Source: Myxococcales bacterium (GTDB taxonomy: Bacteria; Myxococcota_A; UBA9160; JALSIO01). From it: 6,685 nt of DNA. Every line of letters starts with the position of its first letter. Position 1 is the first letter of the stretch. Position numbers and translations under genes: made by a program. The notes beneath the pieces are model-generated. The model had not been told where the DNA came from. It was given only the letters and a program-made list of their open reading frames with translations, and did not search any database. The stretch covers positions 1-6,685 of the forward strand of contig JALSIO010000027.1 in the NCBI GenBank assembly GCA_026989995.1, written 5' to 3'. Below, piece after piece: positions 1-5,578 of this stretch.

Positions 1-33
1 AGACTTCTCCCCGTGCCGCCGACTGTAACGAAC

Positions 34-59
34 CCCACCCGGCGGAACAGCCGGGTAGG
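34..59 (-). terminator. Stem-loop after the enoyl-CoA hydratase-family gene
   Basis: A perfect 7-bp stem (37-43 with 50-56) has a six-base loop. It extends outward by a T-G wobble and two C-G pairs to 34 and 59. It starts 7 nt after the gene's TGA stop. The downstream minus-strand bases read TTCGTTACAG, a weak T tail. The best reading is a terminator or 3'-end stabilising hairpin; its strength is uncertain. Confidence 0.5.
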
Positions 60-66
60 AGACCGA

Positions 67-882
67 TCAGGCTCCGGTGAAACGCGGATCCCGCTTCTCC
101 ACTGCTGCCCGGAGCCCCTCCCGCACGTCCGCCGTGCCGAAGCAGGCGGCCTGCTCGGTGGCCTCGAAGAGGAGCTGGTCCTCCAGGCTGGCGCCCTCGG
201 TCCGGCGGAGCGCGCGCTTGACGCCCCGCACGGCGCGCGGGGCCGCTGCGGCGATCTCGGCGGCCAGCGCCCGGGCCGCGGGCAGCACCTCCTCGGCGGG
301 CAGGGCCCGGCGGGCGAGGCCGAGCGCCGGTGCCTCCTCCCCGCGGATGGTCCGGCCGGTGTAGAGGAGCTCGGCCGCGACCTCGGCGGGCACCAGACGG
401 GGAAGGGTCCAGGTGGCGCCCATGCCCGGGTGGAGGCCGAGGCGGGTGAAGTTCAGGGCGAGGCGCGCCTCCCGGGCCACGATCCGCAGATCGCAGGCGA
501 GAGCCAGGCACAGACCCGCTCCCACGGCGTGGCCCCCGACTGCGGCGATGGTGGGGCAGGGGACGTCGCGGATGGAGAGGAACAGCCCGTAGAAGCCGCG
601 CATGATGTCGCGGATGGCGCGGCGCGCCTCCTCCGCGCCCTCCGAGCCGGAGGCCGCCTCGGCCGCACGCGAGCCGATCATGGAGAGGTCGCCGCCGCCG
701 GAGAAGGCCCGGCCGGCTCCGGTGAGGATCACGGCGCGCACCGACTCGTCGCTGCAGAGCTCGGCCACGCGCTCCCGGAAGCGCTCCCCCATGGCGTGGC
801 TCATGGCGTTGCGGCGCTCGGGGTCGTTCAGGACGAGGGTGGCGACGGGGCCATCGCGTTCGAGAAGGACGAGATCCGACAT
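67..882 (-). CDS. Enoyl-CoA hydratase/isomerase family protein (crotonase fold)
   Basis: Crotonase-superfamily protein of 271 residues, the usual length for single-domain members. These enzymes act on acyl-CoA thioesters in the cytoplasm, stabilising an enolate through an oxyanion hole. Visible features: NDPERRNAMS (19-28), the first oxyanion segment RAFSGGGDLS (58-67), the second segment AAVGGHAVGAG (113-123) followed by LALACD (126-131), FTRLGLHPGMGAT (145-157), and a C-terminal helical part with GRTIRGEEAPALGLA. By an ungapped hand alignment, the positions of the two catalytic glutamates of rat enoyl-CoA hydratase (Glu144, Glu164) hold Cys125 and Phe145, so hydratase activity is doubtful and the substrate is unknown. 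The ATG at 882-880 gives the typical MSDLVLLE start but has only a weak AGG 9 nt upstream. A GTG at 915-913 would add 11 residues. Strong hairpins lie upstream, after ftsZ, and downstream of the stop. No functional link to cell division is evident. Confidence 0.9.
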   Translation of the reverse strand: MSDLVLLERDGPVATLVLNDPERRNAMSHAMGERFRERVAELCSDESVRAVILTGAGRAFSGGGDLSMIGSRAAEAASGSEGAEEARRAIRDIMRGFYGLFLSIRDVPCPTIAAVGGHAVGAGLCLALACDLRIVAREARLALNFTRLGLHPGMGATWTLPRLVPAEVAAELLYTGRTIRGEEAPALGLARRALPAEEVLPAARALAAEIAAAAPRAVRGVKRALRRTEGASLEDQLLFEATEQAACFGTADVREGLRAAVEKRDPRFTGA

Positions 883-919
883 GGCCGGGAACCTGCCGGA
901 TCGGGAGGGAATCACAACC

Positions 920-963
920 CCCGCCGGAGGGGGCGGCCCTGCGGGGCCATCCCCTCCGGCGGG
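920..963 (-). terminator. Strong stem-loop after ftsZ, probable end of the dcw transcript
   Basis: A perfect 13-bp stem pairs 920-932 with 951-963. Inside it, after a 2x2 internal loop, a 5-bp stem (935-939 with 944-948) is closed by a four-base loop. It begins 7 nt after the ftsZ stop codon. The tail on the minus strand is GGTTGTGATT, which is T-poor, so it is not a textbook intrinsic terminator. It may terminate weakly or protect the mRNA 3' end. The stem is equally strong on the plus strand but has no T-run there either. Confidence 0.6.
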
Positions 964-970
964 CGCGTCG

Positions 971-2350
971 TCAGTCCGCCGAGCGTCGCAGGAAGGCCGG
1001 CGAGTCGGTGTCGTCGTCCTCGTGGGCCAGGCGCTTGCCCCGGCGCATGAAGGTCGGCGTGTCGTACTCGCTTTCGCCCCCCGCCTCGTCGTAGGGCGAG
1101 GCGAGGCCCTCGGCCCGCAGCTCCTCCTCGAGACTCGGCCGCGGCTGCTCGGCCCGGGGCTCCGCCCCGCCGCGCTCGGCCGCGGGCAGGTTCCCGAACT
1201 CCGCGGCGCGCGGCTTGAGCCGGGTCACGTTGGCGTAGGCGAGGCGCTCCCGCTCGGCTTCCTCGAAGCGGTCGCGGCCGCGCCGGGCCCGACCGTCGTC
1301 GAGTCCGGTGGCGATGACGGTGACCCGCATCTCGCCCTCGGGCAGCGACTCGTCCACGACGGCGCCGAAGATGATGTTGGCGTCCTCGTGGGCGGCCTCC
1401 TGGATCAGGCTGCTGGCTTCGTTGACCTCGAAGAGGGTCATGTCTTCGCACCCCGTGATGTTGATCAGGACCCCCCGGGCGCCCTCGATCGACAGGTCCT
1501 CGAGCAGCGGGCTCGAGATCGCGGCCTGCGCGGCCTCCACCGCCCGGTTCTCGCCCCGGCCCACGCCCGTGCCCATGAGCGCCATGCCCATCTCGTTCAT
1601 GATGGTGCGCACGTCCGCGAAGTCGAGGTTGATGAGCCCGTGCACGGTGATCAGGTCCGAGATGCCCTTCACGGCGTTGAAGAGCACGTCGTCGGCGAGG
1701 CGGAAGGCGTCCTTCAGCCGGGCGCCCTTGCCCGCGACCGAGAGCAGCCGCTGGTTCGGGATCGTGATCAGCGTGTCCACCACCCGGTGCAGCTCCTCGA
1801 TGCCCTGCTCCGCGTGGCGGGCCCGCACCCGCCCCTCGAACGCGAAGGGCCGGGTCACCACCGCCACCGTGAGCGCCCCGAGCTCCCGGGCCACCTCGGC
1901 GATCACGGGGGCCGCGCCGGTGCCGGTGCCCCCGCCGAGGCCCGCGGTGACGAAGACCATGTCCGTGTCCGCGAGCAGCTCCTGCAGCCGCTCCCGGGCC
2001 TCGAGGGCGGCCGCCTTGCCGACGTCCGGCCGTGCGCCGCTGCCGAGCCCGCGGGCACACTCGATCCCGAGCTGCACCTTCACCGGAGCGAGGTTGTGCT
2101 TCATGGCCTGGGCGTCGGTGTTGGCGCAGATGAAGTCCACGCCCGAGAGCCCGCCCTCGATCATGGAGTTCAGGGCATTGCCCCCGCCGCCGCCCACGCC
2201 GACCACCTTGATGGAGGCCCGCCGTCGGCTCGTCTCCTCGAGCTCGATCAGCTCCGAGTCCTCGCCCACCTCGAGGAAGTCGAGCTCGGGCGCCTCGTCC
2301 GGGGCTCCCGCCCCGCGGTCGCGATTCCTGCTTCGATCGTCGTTCGGCAT
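971..2350 (-). CDS. ftsZ: Cell division protein FtsZ (tubulin-like GTPase)
   Basis: Tubulin homologue that polymerises with GTP into the cytoplasmic division ring. The product is 459 residues, longer than the usual 350-400. Domains: an acidic extension at 1-46; the GTPase core from [13 protein letters not shown] (47-59), with [10 protein letters not shown] at 139-148 (GTP-binding tubulin signature) and synergy loop NLDFADVR at 241-248, where Asp243 and Asp246 match the catalytic acids; a disordered, charged linker at about 352-428; and the C-terminal peptide [10 protein letters not shown] at 450-459, which recruits FtsA and other partners. A second peptide-like motif, DTPTFMRR, lies at 430-437. 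The ATG at 2350-2348 has GGGGGG six nt upstream. The frame is open much further upstream, but that part is the ftsA antiphase shadow. Base composition matches the neighbours. A strong hairpin follows the TGA by 7 nt. Identity is certain; the exact N-terminus slightly less so. Confidence 0.97.
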   Translation of the reverse strand: MPNDDRSRNRDRGAGAPDEAPELDFLEVGEDSELIELEETSRRRASIKVVGVGGGGGNALNSMIEGGLSGVDFICANTDAQAMKHNLAPVKVQLGIECARGLGSGARPDVGKAAALEARERLQELLADTDMVFVTAGLGGGTGTGAAPVIAEVARELGALTVAVVTRPFAFEGRVRARHAEQGIEELHRVVDTLITIPNQRLLSVAGKGARLKDAFRLADDVLFNAVKGISDLITVHGLINLDFADVRTIMNEMGMALMGTGVGRGENRAVEAAQAAISSPLLEDLSIEGARGVLINITGCEDMTLFEVNEASSLIQEAAHEDANIIFGAVVDESLPEGEMRVTVIATGLDDGRARRGRDRFEEAERERLAYANVTRLKPRAAEFGNLPAAERGGAEPRAEQPRPSLEEELRAEGLASPYDEAGGESEYDTPTFMRRGKRLAHEDDDTDSPAFLRRSAD

Positions 2351-2433
2351 CGCACACCCCCCATGCCGCCTGCCGCGGCTCAAGCTATCACGAATGCGAC
2401 GTTTTTGCGCCGGTTTCGTCCAAAAAAAGCCCG
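2351..2433 (-). promoter_or_regulatory. ftsA-ftsZ intergenic leader, possible site of an ftsZ promoter
   Basis: This 83-bp gap is locally AT-richer than anything else in the window, with T7 and A5 runs on the minus strand, a TTGGAC element and a TGATAG element. Their spacing (27 bp) does not fit a sigma-70 promoter, so I do not name -35 and -10 boxes. The 3' end holds the ftsZ Shine-Dalgarno GGGGGG (2362-2357). The AT content and the extra dose of FtsZ that cells usually need make a promoter here plausible but unproven. Confidence 0.25.
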
Positions 2434-2449
2434 TCAGTCGAACTCCGGG
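2422..2449 (-). terminator. Small hairpin plus U7 tract overlapping the ftsA stop (possible attenuator)
   Basis: On the minus strand CCCG (2449-2446) pairs with CGGG (2433-2430). An inner AGT/ACT pair closes around TCG, and the structure is followed by C and seven Ts (2428-2422). This is the layout of an intrinsic terminator, but the stem is short and interrupted. The ftsA TGA (2436-2434) lies inside it, so a ribosome finishing ftsA would prevent folding. This suggests partial termination or attenuation between ftsA and ftsZ rather than a full stop (inference). Confidence 0.35.
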
Positions 2450-3672
2450 TAGAACCAGTCCCGCATGCGCTGCTTCACCCGCCGGAAGATGGACTCGTCC
2501 CGGATCCGGAAGCGGGCGGTGGACCGCTCCTCGCTCTGCCCGAAGCCGTAGAGCACGAGCCCGACCCCGGTGGCGTACATCGGGTCGGTCACCACGTCCC
2601 GGAGCCCCCCGATGTGGAGCGGCGTGCCGATGCGAACCGGCACCTCGAAGAGCTCCTCTGCGAGGTCCGAGATGCCCTCGAGAGCGGCACAGCCGCCGGT
2701 GAGGACGACGCCGGAGGGAATGGCGGCCTCGAGGGTCGACTTCTCGAGCTCCCGGCGCGCCAGGCTCAGGATCTCCTCCACCCGCGGTTCGATGATCTCG
2801 CAGAGGATCTTGCGGGAGATCTCCCGCGGCCGGCGCCCGCCCACGCTCGGCACGGTGATGACGTCGTCGGTGGGCACGAAGCGCGCGGAGGCGACACCGA
2901 AGCGCTTCTTGATCCGCTCCGCCTCGTGGAAGGGGGTCCGGAGCCCCACCGCGATGTCGTGGCTCACGTGGTTGCCGCCCAGCGAGAGCACCGAGGTGTG
3001 CTGGATGGAGCCGCCCGAGAAGACGGCGATGTCGGTGGTCCCGCCCCCGATGTCCACCAGGCAGACGCCGAGGTCCCGCTCCTCGGGCGCGAGGACCGCC
3101 TCGGCGGAGGCGAGGGGCTCGAGGACGATGTCCGCCACGTTGAGCCCGGCCTTGTTGGCGCACTTCACGATGTTCTGCGCGCTGGTGACCGCCGCGGTGA
3201 CGATGTGGATCCGGGCCTCGAGTCGCACCCCGGCCATGCCGAGGGGCTCCCGGATGCCGTCCTGGTCGTCGATGATGAACTCCTGCGGGATCACGTGGAT
3301 GACCTCGCGGTCCATGGGAATGGCCACCGCCTTGGCTGCATCGATCACCCGCTTGACGTCGCCGTCCCGGACCTCCCGATCCTTGACCGCGACGATGCCG
3401 TGCGAGTTGAGCCCCCGGATGTGCCCGCCGGCGATTCCGGCGTAGACGGAGCTGATCTCGCAGTCGGCCATCAGCTCCGCCTCCTCGACGGCGCGCTTGA
3501 TGGACTGGACCGTGGAGTCGATGTCGACCACGACGCCCTTGCGCAGCCCCCGCGAGGGATGGGTTCCGATCCCCACCACGTCGATCCCGTTCTCCGTCCG
3601 CTCCGCCACGATGGCGCAGATCTTCGTGGTCCCGATGTCGAGACCCACGATGAGGTCGTCCTTGCGTGCCAT
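2434..3672 (-). CDS. ftsA: Cell division protein FtsA, actin-like Z-ring membrane anchor
   Basis: Actin-fold ATPase that binds the FtsZ C-terminal peptide and ties the Z-ring to the inner membrane, then recruits later divisome proteins. At 412 residues it matches the family length of about 420. Visible features: phosphate-1 motif [12 protein letters not shown] (11-22), the FtsA-specific 1C (SHS2) region at about 85-165, phosphate-2 motif [14 protein letters not shown] (205-218), adenosine motif [14 protein letters not shown] (321-334), and a C-terminal amphipathic helix at about 395-409 ([15 protein letters not shown]) that matches the membrane-targeting sequence. All nucleotide-binding motifs look intact. 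The ATG at 3672-3670 is supported by a purine-rich Shine-Dalgarno stretch, AAGGGGGGTGGG, ending 4 nt upstream. Unlike the overlapping genes before it, ftsA is separated from ftsQ by 98 bp containing a 9-bp inverted repeat, so its expression may be set partly independently. The TGA stop lies inside a hairpin followed by a T-run. Confidence 0.97.
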   Translation of the reverse strand: MARKDDLIVGLDIGTTKICAIVAERTENGIDVVGIGTHPSRGLRKGVVVDIDSTVQSIKRAVEEAELMADCEISSVYAGIAGGHIRGLNSHGIVAVKDREVRDGDVKRVIDAAKAVAIPMDREVIHVIPQEFIIDDQDGIREPLGMAGVRLEARIHIVTAAVTSAQNIVKCANKAGLNVADIVLEPLASAEAVLAPEERDLGVCLVDIGGGTTDIAVFSGGSIQHTSVLSLGGNHVSHDIAVGLRTPFHEAERIKKRFGVASARFVPTDDVITVPSVGGRRPREISRKILCEIIEPRVEEILSLARRELEKSTLEAAIPSGVVLTGGCAALEGISDLAEELFEVPVRIGTPLHIGGLRDVVTDPMYATGVGLVLYGFGQSEERSTARFRIRDESIFRRVKQRMRDWFYPEFD

Positions 3673-3693
3673 GTTCCCACCCCCCTTCTGCGT

Positions 3694-3721
3694 GGGACCC
3701 TCGGCTTGACCGGAGGGTCCC
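3694..3721 (-). repeat. Perfect 9-bp inverted repeat in the ftsA leader
   Basis: GGGACCCTC (3694-3702) and GAGGGTCCC (3713-3721) are exact reverse complements separated by 10 nt, within which GG and CC can also pair. On the transcript the hairpin ends about 6 nt before the AAGGGGGG Shine-Dalgarno stretch of ftsA. No T-run follows, so it is not an intrinsic terminator. It could be an RNA processing or translation-control hairpin in the ftsQ-ftsA gap, or a dyad for a DNA-binding protein. The repeat itself is certain; its role is inferred. Confidence 0.55.
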
Positions 3722-3770
3722 GGCTTCGGGCCCCGCGACGCCGCGCGCGGAACCCGCGAAAATCCCCGCG

Positions 3771-4664
3771 CTAGCCCGTGCCCCCGCCCGGCGATCCGCG
3801 GTGCCGGGCGGACCGGGCCCCGAGCGGGACCCGGCCCGGGGCCGCCCGGTGACCGCGGAGCACCACCTGCCGGCCGAAGCGCAAGTCGATCTCCCCCGCG
3901 GTGGAGGAGGCGTCCGGCAGCTCCGCCAGCACCCGCCGCAGGCGCTCGAGCTGCGGGGCCAGGGCGCCCTCCCCGAGCACCACCCGGCCCGGAAGGCCCT
4001 CGAGGGTCACGGTGGCCGCCCGATTCGGCGCCGGCTCCACCGCCACCTCCCGCGGCCGCGCGCCCGGCACGGCCTCGAAGGCCCGCAGGATCACCACCGC
4101 CCGCCGCAGACGGCGAAGGTCCTCGCGGCGGGCCGGGTGGAAGCGCCCGGCGATGCGCGGCAGGCGCTCGGCCTCCTCGGGCGTGGCCGCGGCGAAGGGG
4201 CGCCCGCTGCCGTCGACCACCCGCAGCCATCCCGCCGCGTCCCGGGCCACCGCCCGGCCCGTGCGCTCCTCCACCCGGAGCCACAGGCGGTCGGGGGGGA
4301 GCGGAAGCGCGCGGGCCCGCCGGACCCACGGCAGCCTTTCGAGTCGGGCCGCGATGGCGTCCGGGTCGAGCGCTGCGAGGGGTGTGCCCGGCACCGCTGC
4401 CGCCCGCGCGTACACCGCCGCCGGAACCCGTGCCGCGCCCACCACCCGGACCCGGCGGAGCTCGAGCCCGCCCGGCTGCAGCGCCTCGGCCGCGGCGTAC
4501 AGGCCCCGCGGCCCGAGCGCGACCCCCAGACCGAGGCCGAAGGCGAAAAGCGCCGGGAGGATCCACGGCGGGGGCACGGCGAGGCGCCGGCGCCGGTCGC
4601 CGCGTCCGGGTCGGGTCGCCCCCCGGCGTCTGCCGCGCCGGCTCGTCGCCATCCGCCAGGGCAT
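3771..4664 (-). CDS. ftsQ: Cell division protein FtsQ (DivIB/FtsQ family)
   Basis: Bitopic inner-membrane divisome protein; in known bacteria it bridges FtsZ/FtsA-side and periplasmic components through FtsB and FtsL. The product is 297 residues. The order is a strongly basic cytoplasmic N-terminus (residues 8-28, mostly Arg/Gly), one membrane segment around 34-52 ([19 protein letters not shown]), a POTRA-type domain at about 68-136 ([15 protein letters not shown], then LPWVRRARA and LWLRVEER), and an FtsQ/DivIB beta domain to about 270 ending [13 protein letters not shown] Gly/Arg/Pro-rich tail of about 27 residues follows. Sequence identity to any one FtsQ is expected to be low, so the call rests on architecture plus position between murB and ftsA. 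The ATG at 4664-4662 is preferred: GGGAGA lies 8 nt upstream and it overlaps the murB stop. A second in-frame ATG at 4652-4650 would remove only four residues. The stop is TAG. Confidence 0.92.
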   Translation of the reverse strand: MPWRMATSRRGRRRGATRPGRGDRRRRLAVPPPWILPALFAFGLGLGVALGPRGLYAAAEALQPGGLELRRVRVVGAARVPAAVYARAAAVPGTPLAALDPDAIAARLERLPWVRRARALPLPPDRLWLRVEERTGRAVARDAAGWLRVVDGSGRPFAAATPEEAERLPRIAGRFHPARREDLRRLRRAVVILRAFEAVPGARPREVAVEPAPNRAATVTLEGLPGRVVLGEGALAPQLERLRRVLAELPDASSTAGEIDLRFGRQVVLRGHRAAPGRVPLGARSARHRGSPGGGTG

Positions 4665-5578
4665 CAGCCGGGTCTCCCGACGATCCGCACCTCGGGCTCG
4701 AGGAGCACACCGGTCTCGGCGTGGACGCGCTCCCGTGCCCGCTCGATCAGGGTGAGGACCTCCGCAGCCCGGGCACCGGGCCCGGTCACGATGAAATTCG
4801 CGTGCAGGCGGGAGATCTCGGCGCGGCCGCACCGCTCGCCCTTGAGCCCCACGGCCTCGATCAGGCGTCCCGCGAAGTCTCCCGGCGGATTCTTGAACAC
4901 CGATCCGCACGAGGGCTGGCGGGTCGGCTGGGTCTGCGCGCGGCGGTCGAGGAGCTCCCGGATGGTGCGCCGGATGCGCTCCCGATCGCCGGGCTCGAGG
5001 CCGAAGCGGGCAGCCACCACCACGGCACCCTCCGGGAGGCCGCGGGCGGCGCGGTAGCCGAGCCCGAGCCCGGCGGCGGGGATCCACTCGGTGGCCCGGG
5101 CACCCGGGCGCAGGATCTCGGCCGCGGTGAGGACGTCCCGGATCTCGCGCTCGCCGATCCCGGCGTTCATGACCACCCAGCCGCCGACGGTCCCCGGGAT
5201 CCCCACGCCGAACTCGAGCCCCGCGAGGCCGGCGTCTGCAGCGCTGCGCACGGCGCGGGCGTGGCTCACGCCCGCCTCGGCCACGAGCGCGGGCTGCCGG
5301 ATCTCGACGGAGCGCAGTCGGTTCATCCGGAGCACCAGTCCGGGAAGCCCCCCGTCGAGGACCAGGGTATTGAAGCCCCCGCCGAGGACCGTGACCGGCA
5401 GGCCGAACTCGCCGGCCACCTCGAAGGCGCGGGCCAGCTCCTCCCGGCTCGCAGGGGAGGCCAGCGCGTCGGCGGGTCCGCCCACGCGCAGGGAGGTGAA
5501 ACGCCCCAGGGGCACCTCGAAGCGAACCCGCTCGCCGAGGGCGCGGACGAGCGCCTGCCGTGCCTCCGCGCCGATCAC
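4664..5578 (-). CDS. murB: UDP-N-acetylenolpyruvoylglucosamine reductase MurB
   Basis: FAD-containing cytoplasmic enzyme that uses NADPH to reduce UDP-GlcNAc-enolpyruvate to UDP-MurNAc, the substrate of MurC encoded just upstream. The product is 304 residues, the length of compact type II MurB proteins. Visible features: FTSLRVGGPAD at 27-37 and GGGFNTLV at 66-73 (FAD-binding segment), GIPGTVGG at 126-133 with MNAG at 137-140, and CGSVFKNP at 224-231. In the last, Ser226 matches the serine that protonates the intermediate in E. coli MurB. The terminal LEPEVRIVG at 293-301 carries the conserved second acid. Odd points are Phe69 where most MurBs have Ser in GGGSN, and Trp134 after GTVGG. The start is GTG at 5578-5576; GGAGG at 5590-5586 sits 7 nt upstream, inside murC, and GTG overlaps the murC stop. 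The TGA stop shares one base with the ftsQ ATG (TGATG). Confidence 0.96.
   Translation of the reverse strand: MIGAEARQALVRALGERVRFEVPLGRFTSLRVGGPADALASPASREELARAFEVAGEFGLPVTVLGGGFNTLVLDGGLPGLVLRMNRLRSVEIRQPALVAEAGVSHARAVRSAADAGLAGLEFGVGIPGTVGGWVVMNAGIGEREIRDVLTAAEILRPGARATEWIPAAGLGLGYRAARGLPEGAVVVAARFGLEPGDRERIRRTIRELLDRRAQTQPTRQPSCGSVFKNPPGDFAGRLIEAVGLKGERCGRAEISRLHANFIVTGPGARAAEVLTLIERARERVHAETGVLLEPEVRIVGRPG

Noticed and set aside
883..915. GTG start at 915 for the crotonase-family gene (11 extra residues)
   Set aside because: It lies only 4 nt past the strong hairpin, with no well-spaced ribosome binding site, and adds residues (VIPSRSG...) not typical of the family. Kept only as an alternative.
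2351..2433. Sigma-70 promoter built from TTGGAC and TGATAG before ftsZ
   Set aside because: The spacing between the two elements is about 27 bp, well beyond the 16-18 bp norm, and no better pair was found by eye.
602..2452. A long plus-strand open frame of over 600 codons opposite ftsZ
   Set aside because: It is antisense to an unmistakable ftsZ and part of the crotonase-family gene. Its translation is low-complexity Ala/Arg/Gly/His-rich with no domain, as expected from high third-position GC.
971..3163. A 730-codon reading of ftsZ extending back through ftsA
   Set aside because: Only the part from 2350 is FtsZ. The upstream part is an Arg/Gly-rich out-of-frame shadow of ftsA. The ATG at 2350 has its own Shine-Dalgarno sequence.
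2614..3774. A plus-strand open frame of 386 codons opposite ftsA
   Set aside because: It mirrors the ftsA codons (Asp/His/Val/Gly-rich shadow). It has no recognisable motif and conflicts with a certain gene.
4650..4652. Second in-frame ATG as the ftsQ start
   Set aside because: The first ATG (4664-4662) has GGGAGA 8 nt upstream and the TGATG overlap with murB. The second lacks a comparable site.
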